Shown piece by piece: positions 32,612-41,200 of a stretch of DNA of 64,000 bases (position 1 is the stretch's first letter; the number at the start of each line of letters is the position of its first letter). A program made the translations under genes and the position numbers. The notes beneath the pieces are model-generated. The model saw only the letters and a list, made by a program, of their open reading frames with translations, did no database searches and was not told where the DNA came from. This DNA is from Bacillota bacterium (GTDB lineage Bacteria > Bacillota > Clostridia > Christensenellales > SZUA-584): the NCBI GenBank assembly GCA_023412005.1, contig JAEYOE010000012.1, positions 62,001 to 126,000 of the forward strand, in the 5' to 3' direction.

Positions 32612-33079
32612 TTATTTATGATAGGTTCGGCCTGCTGCGATCATGAATCCGCGGTAAATTTGCTCTATCAGCACAACGCGGAAGAGCTGGTGGGGAAAGG
32701 TGAGGTCGGAAAATGAGATGACGTGACGGGCGCTTTTTTTGACCGCGTCCGACAATCCGCTGGAGCCGCCCACCGCAAATGTGACATCTCCCGCATCGGA
32801 GAGCCTTTTTAGCAACGTGGAAAACGCGGCGGAATCCATTTTTTCGCCGTCGGGTGACAGCGCGATGAGCGTGCCCTTGGCTGCGCCGAGCAGCGCCTCA
32901 CCTTCCTGTTCCACGGCTTTTTGAATCAGCGCATCAGAGCTGCCGGTAAGCAGCGCTTCGTTTTTTTCAACAATGGAAATACGGCAGAACGCGGACAAGC
33001 GCTTTTCGTATTCGGCCTGCGCGTCCTTCCAGTACTTTTCTTTGAGCTTGCCGATACAGGCGATAGTCAGCGTGGCCAT
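32612..33079 (-). CDS. rlmH: 23S rRNA (pseudouridine-1915-N3)-methyltransferase RlmH
   Basis: A 155-residue SPOUT-class methyltransferase that modifies helix 69 of 23S rRNA in assembled 70S ribosomes. It shows ACIGKLKEKYWKDAQAEYEK at the N-terminus, the knot region with LIALSPDGEKMDSAAF and FAVGGSSGL, and the diagnostic C-terminus QLFRVVLIEQIYRGF then RTYHK. Nine bases separate it from walJ upstream, with a GGAGG-type site, so the two are in one transcript; rlmH and walJ are near each other in many Firmicutes. The 3' end of the mRNA carries CCTCCTT just past the stop. Confidence 0.95.
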   Translation of the reverse strand: MATLTIACIGKLKEKYWKDAQAEYEKRLSAFCRISIVEKNEALLTGSSDALIQKAVEQEGEALLGAAKGTLIALSPDGEKMDSAAFSTLLKRLSDAGDVTFAVGGSSGLSDAVKKSARHVISFSDLTFPHQLFRVVLIEQIYRGFMIAAGRTYHK

Positions 33080-33087
33080 GAATCCTC

Positions 33088-33882
33088 CTATTTAATGTGA
33101 AACACACCTGTTACCCTATCGCGAAAGGCAAGGCCCAGGCTGACATCGTGCCCAGGAGTGAGCCCCTGCGCAATCAGCGCGTCGGTCACGGTGCGAAAGG
33201 CGAGCTGTTCTGAGTTGTTTTCTTTGCTCAGGTGCCCGAGCAATATCGACGAAACGCCGGCACACGCAAGGCGCACTGCCGCGTCGGCCGCATCGTCGTT
33301 GCTTAAGTGGCCGCGGCGCGAGCGGATGCGCTCCTTGAGCGCCCTTGGGTATCGGCCCGACTCCAGCATCGATAAATCGTGGTTCGATTCGAGCAGCACA
33401 AGATCGCACGATTGCAGCTTGATTTCAAGCGCCTTGGGGAAGTACCCAAGGTCGGTCGCGATACCGATTCTTCGGTTGCCGCAGGAAACGCAATACCCCA
33501 CCGGGTCGGCGGCGTCGTGCGGAATGTCATTAGGCTCGATTAAAAGATCATCAATATAAAACCCCGTCTTGCCGATCACACGGGTAAAGCGGCTCTGAAC
33601 ATTGCCGAGTTTATCGGAGCAGGCTTCCCATGTGGCGGCGGTTGCGTAGACGGGAATGTCGTGCTTGCGCGAAAGAATACCCGCACCTGCAATATGGTCG
33701 GAATGCTCGTGTGTGATGAGTATGCCTTTTATATCGCGAATGTCCTGTCCGATGCTGTGCATCGCCTCTTCTATGCGTCGCCCCGATACGCCCGCATCCA
33801 CAAGAACATGCGTGGTGCCGGAGCTGATTAATATCGCGTTGCCGGATGAGCCGGAAAAAAGCGGGGTTAAAGAGAGTGCCAT
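33088..33882 (-). CDS. walJ: WalJ/YycJ-family metallo-beta-lactamase-fold hydrolase
   Basis: A 264-residue cytoplasmic MBL-fold protein, the length of YycJ. It begins SLTPLFSGSSGNAILISSG, carries the zinc motif THEHSDHIAG, then IGIATDLGYFP, LESNHD and GHLSKENNS, the signature series of the WalJ/VicX group. In low-GC bacteria the gene usually follows walRK, but here no WalRK genes are present. Members have 5'-3' exonuclease activity linked to mismatch repair in Bacillus. ATG 33882 has GGAAAGGA about eight bases upstream and is preferred over a start 39 bp earlier. Confidence 0.93.
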   Translation of the reverse strand: MALSLTPLFSGSSGNAILISSGTTHVLVDAGVSGRRIEEAMHSIGQDIRDIKGILITHEHSDHIAGAGILSRKHDIPVYATAATWEACSDKLGNVQSRFTRVIGKTGFYIDDLLIEPNDIPHDAADPVGYCVSCGNRRIGIATDLGYFPKALEIKLQSCDLVLLESNHDLSMLESGRYPRALKERIRSRRGHLSNDDAADAAVRLACAGVSSILLGHLSKENNSEQLAFRTVTDALIAQGLTPGHDVSLGLAFRDRVTGVFHIK

Positions 33883-33998
33883 CTGATTACGTCCTTTCCT
33901 GCTGAGCATTATAACATACATGGATTGCGAAATGCTATGCCGTCGTTGCTTCCGTCTTATGGGATGTGGTATCTTAAAACCAAGGCAGGAGGAATGTC

Positions 33999-34514
33999 AT
34001 GGAAAAATCGTGCGTACAGGTGTATACGGGCAACGGCAAAGGCAAGACGACGGCCGCGATGGGGCTCGCCATGCGGGCGGCGGGTCGGGGTCTTGGTGTG
34101 AAAGTTGTGCAGTTCATGAAAGGCCGCGACACGGGCGAGATGGCATCGCTGCAAAAGCTCGGCATTGAACTGGTGCGCGCGTCGCACAGCGAAAAGTTCT
34201 TCCACACCATGGCAGATGATGAAAAAGCCGCGCTGCGGATAGATGCACAGAAGGTTCTGCATTTGATTGATGTGTGGCTGAATCATATTGATTTGCTGAT
34301 ACTCGACGAGGCACTTGGCGCACTGACCTGCGGGGTGCTGAAGATGAATGAGCTGATCGGCATCATCGACCGCCGCGGCGGTACCGAGATTGTGATAACG
34401 GGGCGCAACGCACCGGATGAGATCATCAGAAAGGCGGATCTCGTGACGGAGATGCGAGAGGTGAAGCATTACATGGAAAAAGGCGTGAACGCGAGAAGGG
34501 GCATTGAATACTGA
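33999..34514 (+). CDS. cobO: Cob(I)yrinic acid a,c-diamide adenosyltransferase (CobO/BtuR type)
   Basis: It transfers the adenosyl group from ATP to cobalt(I) corrinoids in B12 synthesis and salvage. The 171 residues show the P-loop YTGNGKGKTTAAMGLAMRA, VVQFMKGRDTGE, LLILDEALGAL and EIVITGRNAPDEIIRKADLV, ending with GVNARRGIEY as in CobA/CobO proteins. AGGAGGA lies five bases before the ATG. Its TGA overlaps the cobU ATG (ATGATG-type coupling). No cobalamin riboswitch fits in the roughly 115 bp upstream. Confidence 0.95.
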   Translation: MEKSCVQVYTGNGKGKTTAAMGLAMRAAGRGLGVKVVQFMKGRDTGEMASLQKLGIELVRASHSEKFFHTMADDEKAALRIDAQKVLHLIDVWLNHIDLLILDEALGALTCGVLKMNELIGIIDRRGGTEIVITGRNAPDEIIRKADLVTEMREVKHYMEKGVNARRGIEY

Positions 34515-35065
34515 TGGGCATTGTGCTGGTGACGGGCGGCGCGCGCAGCGGCAAAAGCACGTTTGCGGAGCAGCGCGCGAAGGAAACGGGAGGCACCGTC
34601 GGCTATATCGCCACGGCGGTGAACACCGATGAGGATATGGCGGACAGGATCGCCAAACACAGAGCAGCCCGGCCCGCCGAATGGGCCACGTTTGAGAAAA
34701 CACGCGGTTTCGCGGAACTGACCCGGGACGAGCACTTCATGCGCTGCGATACGCTGCTGCTCGATTGCCTGACGACGCTGACGGCCAACCACATGATGGA
34801 CAGCGGGCTGGATTTTGATACATGCGCATTGGACGCGGTACAGGAAATCGAACAAAAACTCACGGCGGATGTGAATGATTTGATGACAGCGGCGCGTGAT
34901 AAACGGCTCATTATTGTCACCAACGAGGTGGGGCAGGGCGTGGTGCCCAGCTTTCGGATGGGCAGCCTGTTCCGCGATATGGCGGGACGGCTCAACATGC
35001 TCGTCGCCGCACGGGCAGACGAAGTTTATTGCATGATTTGTGGGTTGCCTCTGCGGCTGAAATAA
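34514..35065 (+). CDS. cobU: Adenosylcobinamide kinase / adenosylcobinamide-phosphate guanylyltransferase
   Basis: A 183-residue bifunctional enzyme that phosphorylates adenosylcobinamide and then attaches GMP. It shows the P-loop VTGGARSGKSTFAEQRA and the guanylylated-His region RIAKHRAARPAEW. DTLLLDCLTTLTANHM and ERIVTNEVGQGVVP-like LIIVTNEVGQGVVPSFRMG are followed by FRDMAGRLNMLVAARADEVY. All are family hallmarks. It overlaps cobO by one base. cobS follows after 272 bp of repeat-like sequence. Confidence 0.96.
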   Translation: MGIVLVTGGARSGKSTFAEQRAKETGGTVGYIATAVNTDEDMADRIAKHRAARPAEWATFEKTRGFAELTRDEHFMRCDTLLLDCLTTLTANHMMDSGLDFDTCALDAVQEIEQKLTADVNDLMTAARDKRLIIVTNEVGQGVVPSFRMGSLFRDMAGRLNMLVAARADEVYCMICGLPLRLK

Positions 35066-35337
35066 AGTAAACGCTGATTAATTCGGTATGCCGTCAAGCG
35101 TAATCCATATTTGGAGATATCACAGAAATTCTCAAATTTCTGGAGTCACCGATAGGTGACTGAGGGAGGGAAACTGGCTGTATACCGGCCGCTGCTTCAG
35201 AACTTTTCGCCGCCTACCGGTCCTCAAGAGAGGTACTATAGGCTTTGCCTATAAATATTGGCGCGTCTTGGAAGCCGCGCACTACATGGATGGATGAAAC
35301 CGGGAATCAGGGCATCCAAGTTAACTGAAAGGGACTA
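35066..35337. repeat. Hairpin-rich non-coding insert between cobU and cobS
   Basis: No gene is visible. Four compact hairpins follow one another: CAGAAATT/AATTTCTG (about 35126-35145), GTCACC/GGTGAC (about 35149-35164), an interrupted CCGG-rich stem, and TATAGGC/GCCTATA (about 35238-35254). The stretch GTCACCGATAGGTGACTGAG plus GGAGG is the inverse orientation of the CCTCA-CAGTCGCC..GGCGAC block of the 25510 element, so at least part is a diverged copy. The cobalamin riboswitch core is not recognisable. Confidence 0.55.
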
Positions 35338-36084
35338 ATGAAAAGCTTTTCGCTAATGCTCGCGTTTTTCACACGTATACCGATGCGCGTAACCGGTGAG
35401 ATCGACGAGGAACAGTATCAAAAAGGTATCAAATACCTGCCGTTAATCGGCCTGTTGATCGGGCTGCCGATGGGAGCGGTGATGCTGCTGGCGCCGTGGA
35501 TAGGCAGCTATGTATCGGCTTTTTTGGCGTTGGTACTCTATCTGCTGTTAAGCGGCGCGCTGCACGTGGACGGTATGGCGGACACCATAGACGGGTTTGC
35601 CGCCCGCCGCGATAGAGAAGGCACGCTTGCGATTATGAAGGACAGCCACATCGGTGCGTTCGGCGCGCTCGCAATTTGCGTTTACGCCGTGGGTATGACG
35701 GTGCTTATGGAAAGGGCGGGCGTCATGGCGGCGGTGCTGTGTCCGCTTGCGGGACGGTCGGCGGCGCTGCTGTGCGCGAGAAGAAACAAAAGCGCAACGA
35801 ACGGGCTCGGGCGGTGGTTTGTGGACGGCGTGAAAACGAGGCATGTTGTGAGCGCGGCGGTGCTGTTTGCAGCCGTCACGGCTGTGGGGCTGGTCGTTTA
35901 TAAGTGGCTGTTTCCCGGGCTTATTTTTCTCTCGTATCTCGCGTCACTGGCAGCGGCTGAGGGTGCCGCCCGGCGCATGGCTAAAAAACTCGGCGGCGTC
36001 ACGGGAGATGTGATCGGCTTCTCAATTGAAATCGGGCAGCTTGTTTTTTTGCTTTTCTCATCAATTGCTGTTATCATATTATAA
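35338..36084 (+). CDS. cobS: Adenosylcobinamide-GDP ribazoletransferase (cobalamin synthase)
   Basis: A 248-residue polytopic membrane enzyme that joins adenosylcobinamide-GDP and alpha-ribazole to complete cobalamin. It begins with FSLMLAFFTRIPM and carries the catalytic SGALHVDGMADTIDGFAARR, KDSHIGAFGALAI and a CPLAGRSAALLCAR segment. A GGVTGDVIGFSIEIGQLVFL segment is followed by about six hydrophobic helices. Length matches the family. GGGA lies four bases before the ATG. The hairpin-rich 272-bp gap before it may affect coupling with cobU. Confidence 0.95.
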   Translation: MKSFSLMLAFFTRIPMRVTGEIDEEQYQKGIKYLPLIGLLIGLPMGAVMLLAPWIGSYVSAFLALVLYLLLSGALHVDGMADTIDGFAARRDREGTLAIMKDSHIGAFGALAICVYAVGMTVLMERAGVMAAVLCPLAGRSAALLCARRNKSATNGLGRWFVDGVKTRHVVSAAVLFAAVTAVGLVVYKWLFPGLIFLSYLASLAAAEGAARRMAKKLGGVTGDVIGFSIEIGQLVFLLFSSIAVIIL

Positions 36085-36148
36085 AGAAAGACCGATATAA
36101 CGGATGAAACGGGCCGTGATTAAGACAGGATGCGACAAAAAACATTCT

Positions 36149-36176
36149 TTGACAAAAGGCACGGGCATTATATAAT
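36149..36176 (+). promoter_or_regulatory. Promoter for the 135-residue MazG-like protein
   Basis: Perfect TTGACA (36149-36154) and TATAAT (36171-36176) with a 16-bp spacer, 33 bp before the ATG at 36210, which has GAGAGGGG upstream. Confidence 0.82.
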
Positions 36177-36209
36177 ATGTAATAACAGAAGTCGAGAGAG
36201 GGGCGGGTT

Positions 36210-36617
36210 ATGGGAAGTTCAATTAATGATATTTTAATGGAGGATTTTCAAAACGTCGTCAGCGAGCTGCTGATGCGCAACAGAAGCATTCTTGATATCC
36301 TCACAAAGATACAGACAAGCGCAGGCCGTGTGGACCGCAGTGTCGTTAAAGCGGTTACGCATTGCGGATGCATTGAAATCGAAGGAAAAAAGCAGGTTTT
36401 TCCGGGCGAGGTCAGCATGAAGAATTTAAGCGGCCTCATGTCGACCCAGCTCAAAGGCGAGCTTTGCAACGAATGCAGGCAAACCATTGAGAAGGAAATC
36501 GGCGGCGCGCTGTTTTATCTTGCGGCGCTGTGCAATTCGCTCGGCATCAGCCTTTACGATGTGGTGCTAAGTGAAAAGGAAACACTCGGGACACTCGGAA
36601 GCTACAGTCTGCGATAG
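36210..36617 (+). CDS. Clostridial helical protein (DUF1573-annotated type), MazG-like fold
   Basis: A 135-residue cytoplasmic protein found widely in Clostridia; I recall homologues labelled DUF1573, though that label rests on memory. The N-terminus is DFQNVVSELLMRNRSILDIL. The centre has VVKAVTHCGCIEIEG, and CNEC follows 45 residues later, giving four Cys (CGC...CNEC) that could bind metal. The C-terminal EIGGALFYLAALCNSLGISL closely resembles the EELGDVLFYLxxLAxxLGIDL helix of MazG-like pyrophosphohydrolases. The Glu/Asp metal ligands of that family are mostly missing. It has its own consensus promoter and terminator. Confidence 0.78.
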   Translation: MGSSINDILMEDFQNVVSELLMRNRSILDILTKIQTSAGRVDRSVVKAVTHCGCIEIEGKKQVFPGEVSMKNLSGLMSTQLKGELCNECRQTIEKEIGGALFYLAALCNSLGISLYDVVLSEKETLGTLGSYSLR

Positions 36618-36629
36618 GTTTTGGTTTAT

Positions 36630-36660
36630 AAGCGGCGGCTTATAAGCGCCGCTTTTGTTT
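36630..36660 (+). terminator. Rho-independent terminator
   Basis: AAGCGGCG (36630-36637) pairs perfectly with CGCCGCTT (36647-36654), followed by TTGTTTT. It ends the unit at 36210-36617. Confidence 0.85.
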
Positions 36661-36694
36661 TATAAGATTTAAAAAATTCGAAAGGCAAAACAGC

Positions 36695-37933
36695 ATGAAG
36701 AGACCGTTTATTACCAAAGATCAAGCCGAGGCCATCAGGCTTAAGTTTCCCACTCCCTTTTACTTATATGATGAAAAAGGAATCAGAGAAAACGCAAGAC
36801 GGCTCAGCAAAGCCTTTGGCTGGAACAAAGGGTTTAAAGAGTATTTTGCCGTGAAAGCCACGCCCAACCCGTCAATTTTAAAGATATTGAAGGAAGAGGG
36901 GTGCGGTGTAGACTGCTCGTCTTTAACCGAGCTGATGATGGCGAAAATGTGCGGGTTTGAGGGCGACGATATCATGTTCTCGTCGAACGTGACACCTGAA
37001 GAGGATTATCGGCTGGCCGGTGAGATGAAGGCCGTAATCAATTTTGACGACATCACACACATTGATTACCTGAACAAACTGATCGGCATTCCGGAATTGA
37101 TCGGCTGCCGGTTTAACCCGGGCGGCCATTTCGAGCTGGAAAACAAAATCATGGACAACCCCGGCGAAGCGAAATACGGCTTCACGCGCCCGCAGCTGAC
37201 GGAGGGCTTTAAAAAGCTGCTGGCGCTGGGTGCAAAGCGCTTCGGTCTGCACGCGTTTTTGGCATCCAACACCACCACCAACGCCTATTACCCCAAGCTC
37301 GCGCGGCTGCTGTTTGAAACGGCTGTTGAGCTGAACCGTGAGACGGGCGCGCCCATAGCGTACATCAATTTGTCGGGCGGCATCGGTATTCCGTACCGGC
37401 CGGGCGAAAAGGGCAACGATATTGAATTCATCGGCAACGCGGTGCGCGAAGCGTTTGAGCAAATTATGGTGCCCGCGGGCCTTGGCAATACGGCGATTTA
37501 CACGGAGCTCGGGCGTTATATGCTCGGGCCTTATGGCGTGCTGGTCACCACGGCAATTCACAAGAAAGAAATTTATAAGAATTATATCGGCGTGGATGCC
37601 TGCGCCGCCAATTTGATGCGCCCCGCGATGTATGGCGCGTATCACCACATTACCGTGCTCGGCAAGGAAGACGCTCCCGAAGATTGTCAATACGATGTGA
37701 CGGGCGGGCTTTGCGAGAACAACGACAAATTCGCCATCGACAGGATGCTGCCGAAAATAGAAAACGGCGATATTCTGGTGCTGCACGACGCCGGCGCACA
37801 CGGCTTTGCCATGGGCTACAATTATAACGGCAAGCTCAGGAGTGCGGAGCTGCTGCTCAAGGAAAACGGAGAGGTGCAAATGATTCGGCGTGCGGAAACG
37901 CCCGACGATTATTTTGCCACATTTGATTTTTAA
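36695..37933 (+). CDS. lysA: Diaminopimelate decarboxylase-type PLP enzyme
   Basis: A 412-residue fold type III (alanine racemase-like) decarboxylase. The PLP Lys is K54 in YFAVKATPNPS. GCGVDCSSLTEL, NPGGHFELENKI, GLHAFLASNT (the HxGS-like His), INLSGGIGIPYRPGE, YTELGRYMLGPYG, and GGLCENNDKFA with the substrate Cys match LysA-type enzymes. It would make L-lysine from meso-diaminopimelate. The FxAxxT-N variant of the HIGS motif and the length mark a subgroup often annotated simply as diaminopimelate decarboxylase, so another diamine substrate is possible. AAAGG lies eight bases before the ATG; it is monocistronic between two hairpins. Confidence 0.86.
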   Translation: MKRPFITKDQAEAIRLKFPTPFYLYDEKGIRENARRLSKAFGWNKGFKEYFAVKATPNPSILKILKEEGCGVDCSSLTELMMAKMCGFEGDDIMFSSNVTPEEDYRLAGEMKAVINFDDITHIDYLNKLIGIPELIGCRFNPGGHFELENKIMDNPGEAKYGFTRPQLTEGFKKLLALGAKRFGLHAFLASNTTTNAYYPKLARLLFETAVELNRETGAPIAYINLSGGIGIPYRPGEKGNDIEFIGNAVREAFEQIMVPAGLGNTAIYTELGRYMLGPYGVLVTTAIHKKEIYKNYIGVDACAANLMRPAMYGAYHHITVLGKEDAPEDCQYDVTGGLCENNDKFAIDRMLPKIENGDILVLHDAGAHGFAMGYNYNGKLRSAELLLKENGEVQMIRRAETPDDYFATFDF

Positions 37934-37970
37934 CCGACACAAGACAGCGGCCATTTTCAAAATAGTCATG

Positions 37971-37995
37971 AACCGGCCTCTTTGTGAGGCCGGTT
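37971..37995 (+). terminator. Strong hairpin after lysA, weak U-run
   Basis: AACCGGCCTC (37971-37980) and GAGGCCGGTT (37986-37995) form a perfect 10-bp stem with a TTTGT loop. The following bases are AACAAACTTTG, so intrinsic termination is uncertain. The hairpin separates lysA from the rpoB promoter. Confidence 0.6.
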
Positions 37996-38048
37996 AACAA
38001 ACTTTGTAAAATGTTTATGAAAAGACCTCCAATAGCCTCATTTCTGTC

Positions 38049-38077
38049 TTGACAATGAAAATTGAGTATAGTAATAT
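38049..38077 (+). promoter_or_regulatory. Promoter of the rpoBC-str operon
   Basis: TTGACA (38049-38054), 17 bp, TAATAT (38072-38077). The -35 is perfect and the -10 matches four to five bases. Transcription should start about 38084, leaving a leader of about 187 nt before rpoB. Confidence 0.78.
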
Positions 38078-38084
38078 GTTATAT

Positions 38085-38270
38085 TGCATTAGCGTGCTCA
38101 TAATAGGGGAGGAGTCTCTATAATTGCCGACGAAGGCTGCGAGATTTTAGTGGCCGAGGTTTTTTCAAACCTCGTATAATTTCGCCGCAACTCGGGAATA
38201 ATCAGCGGGTGCCTTCATCTTGAAAATGTCATAATGTTATTCTGCATAACAGGAGAGTGGATACGAATTT
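38085..38270 (+). promoter_or_regulatory. Structured 5' leader of rpoB mRNA
   Basis: A long-range stem GACGAAGGC (38129-38137) with GCCTTCATC (38211-38219, one mismatch) closes a multibranch region. That region contains a perfect 8-bp hairpin, CGAGGTTT (38155-38162) with AAACCTCG (38167-38174) and a TTTC tetraloop. Shorter pairings (GCGAG/CTCG, CCGC/GCGG) are also possible. The ribosome site AGGAG is 15 bp before the ATG. I cannot match it to a named family. L10-leader RNAs regulate rplJL upstream of rpoB in many bacteria, but those genes are absent here. Confidence 0.55.
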
Positions 38271-41200
38271 ATGGTGCATGAAGTCAATTACGGAAAGCGA
38301 AACAGGATGAGCTTTTCCAAGATCGAAGAAGTCCTGGATATGCCGGATCTGATCGAGATCCAAAAGAACTCATACAATTCATTTTTGGAGACCGGATTGA
38401 GAGAGGTACTCAATGACATCTCGCCTATCACCGATTATTCCGAGAATCTGATTCTTGAATTCATCGATTACTATATTGAGAACAAACCAAAGTACACCGT
38501 CGAAGAGTGCAAAGAGCGCGACGTGAACTTTGCTGCGCCTTTGAAGGTGATCGTACGTCTCATCAACAAGGAGACGGGCGAGATGAAGGAACAGGAAGTG
38601 TTCATGGGCGATTTTCCGCTCATGACCGAAAAGGGAACGTTCATCATCAACGGTGCAGAGCGCGTTATTGTCAGCCAGCTGGTGCGCAGCCCCGGCGTTT
38701 ATTTCGATGTCGCGATTGATAAATCGGGCAAAGATTTGTTCTCTGCCACAGTGATTCCGAACCGCGGTGCATGGCTGGAATACGAAACGGATTCCAATGA
38801 CTGCTACTGGGTGCGCGTGGACAGAACGCGTAAGCTGCCCATGACGGTGCTGATGCGCGCGATGGGCTGCGGCACAAATTCAGAAATTATCAAGCTCTTC
38901 GGAGACGAAGACTTTTTACAGGCGACATTTAAAAAGGACGGCGGACAGAGCGTGGAGGATGGTCTCATTGAGATTTACCGCCGCCTGCGTCCGGGCGAAC
39001 CGCCCACAGTGGAAAGCGCGCGGATGCTGATTGATTCGCTGTTTTTTGACCCGAGGCGTTACGATCTGGCGCGCGTCGGCCGTTACAAATATAATAAGAA
39101 GCTTTCCATCGCGGGGCGTATTGAAGGCTTTAAGAGCGCGGACAACATCGTTTCGGAAGACGGCGAACTGCTGGCTGCCAAGGGCGAAGTGATTTCGCGC
39201 GAAGCCGCTAAACAAATTGAAGAAGCGGGCATCAACAGCGTGCTGCTGCTGATCGGCGAAAACGAAGTGAAGGTGCTTGGCAACAATTTCGTGCGCGTTA
39301 ACAATTTGCTTTCATTCGATCCTTCTGTTGTGGGCATCAACGAAAAGGTTCATTACCCCACGTTTAAGGCGCTGATGGATGAATTCGGCGGCAACGAGGA
39401 AGAACTCAAAAAACAGATTAAAGCGAACATTGAAAGGCTAATCCCCAAGCACATCATCGTGGACGACATTATGGCGTCGATGAGCTATCAGATGGGCCTT
39501 AAATACGGCATTGGCCGCACCGACGATATCGATCACCTTGGCAACAGACGTCTGAGAAGCGTTGGTGAGCTGCTGCAAAACCAGATCCGCGTGGGCTTAT
39601 CAAGGCTCGAACGCGTGGTCAGAGAGCGTATGTCCATTCAGGATATGGATGTGGCGACGCCCTCAAACCTGATTAATATCCGCCCGGTGACGGCGGCAAT
39701 CAAGGAGTTTTTCGGATCGTCTCAGCTCTCTCAGTTTATGGATCAGACGAACCCGTTGGCTGAACTCACGCATAAGCGCCGCTTGTCGGCCCTCGGGCCC
39801 GGCGGTTTGAACCGTGAACGTGCCTCCTTCGATGTTCGCGACGTTCACCATACGCATTACGGGCGTATGTGCCCGATTGAGACGCCTGAAGGACCGAACA
39901 TCGGCCTCATTGGCTCACTCTCAACATTTGCGCGCATCAACGAGTACGGCTTCATCGAATCGCCGTATCGGTTGATTGATAAGAAAAACAAGATCGTGAC
40001 AGAGCAGATTGTCTATCTGACCGCGGACGAAGAGGATAAATACGTGGTGGCACAGGCCAACGAACCGATCGGCGACGACGGCAACTTCAAGCGTCCCCGT
40101 GTTATGTCGCGCCGCCAGGAAGAGATTGTGGAAGTATCGCGCGACGAGGTTGACCTCATGGACGTGTCGCCGAAGCAGGTGGTTTCGGTGGCCACAGCGC
40201 TGATTCCGTTCCTTGAGAACGACGACGCGAACCGTGCGCTGATGGGCTCGAACATGCAGCGTCAGGCTGTACCTTTAACCATACCCGAGGCACCCATTGT
40301 GGGCACGGGCATGGAGCACAAGGCCGCGAGCGACTCGGGCGCTGTGGTGCGTGCTTACGAAGACGGTGCGGTAAAAAGCGTATCCGCAGACAGAATACTG
40401 GTACAGGAAGACAAACAGATACGAGAATACAAGCTCATTAAATTCTCGCGCTCAAATCAGGGGACCTGCATCAACCAATACCCGATAGTGAAAACCGGCG
40501 AGAAGGTGAAAAAGGGTCAGATCATTGCCGACGGCCCGTCCACCGAAAACGGCGAGCTCGCGCTGGGGCGCAATGTGCTCGTTGGTTTCATGACATGGGA
40601 AGGCTACAACTACGAAGATGCGATACTCATCAGCGAACGGCTCGTCCGCGACGATGTGTTCACGTCGATTCATATTGAAGGCTACGAAGCCGAAGCACGC
40701 GACACGAAGCTTGGGCCCGAAGAGATCACGCGCGATATCCCCAATGTGGGTGAAGATGCGCTTAAAAATCTTGACGAGCGCGGCATTATCCGCATCGGTG
40801 CCGAGGTGCGTGCGGGAGATATTCTCGTGGGCAAAGTCACACCCAAGGGCGAAACGGAGCTGACGGCGGAAGAACGTCTGCTGCGTGCGATCTTCGGTGA
40901 AAAGGCGCGCGAGGTCAGAGACACCTCGCTGCGTGTGCCGCACGGCGAAGAAGGTATCGTCGTGGATATTAAGGTGTTCACGCGCGAAAACAAAGATGAA
41001 CTGACAGCGGGCGTTAATAAGCTGGTGCGCGTGTATATCGCGCAGAAACGCAAAATTTCCGTCGGCGATAAAATGGCCGGCCGCCACGGTAACAAGGGCG
41101 TTATTTCACGGATACTGCCCGTTGAGGATATGCCATTCCTGCCGGACGGCACACCGCTTGACATCGTATTAAATCCGCTGGGCGTTCCCTCGCGTATGAA

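Noticed and set aside
33883..33998. Cobalamin riboswitch upstream of cobO
   Set aside because: The gap is about 115 bp, is shared with the divergent walJ promoter region, and shows no B12-box-like conserved core.
36923..37969. Minus-strand frame of 348 codons opposite lysA
   Set aside because: The lysA frame on the plus strand has complete family motifs and expression signals; the opposite frame has neither.
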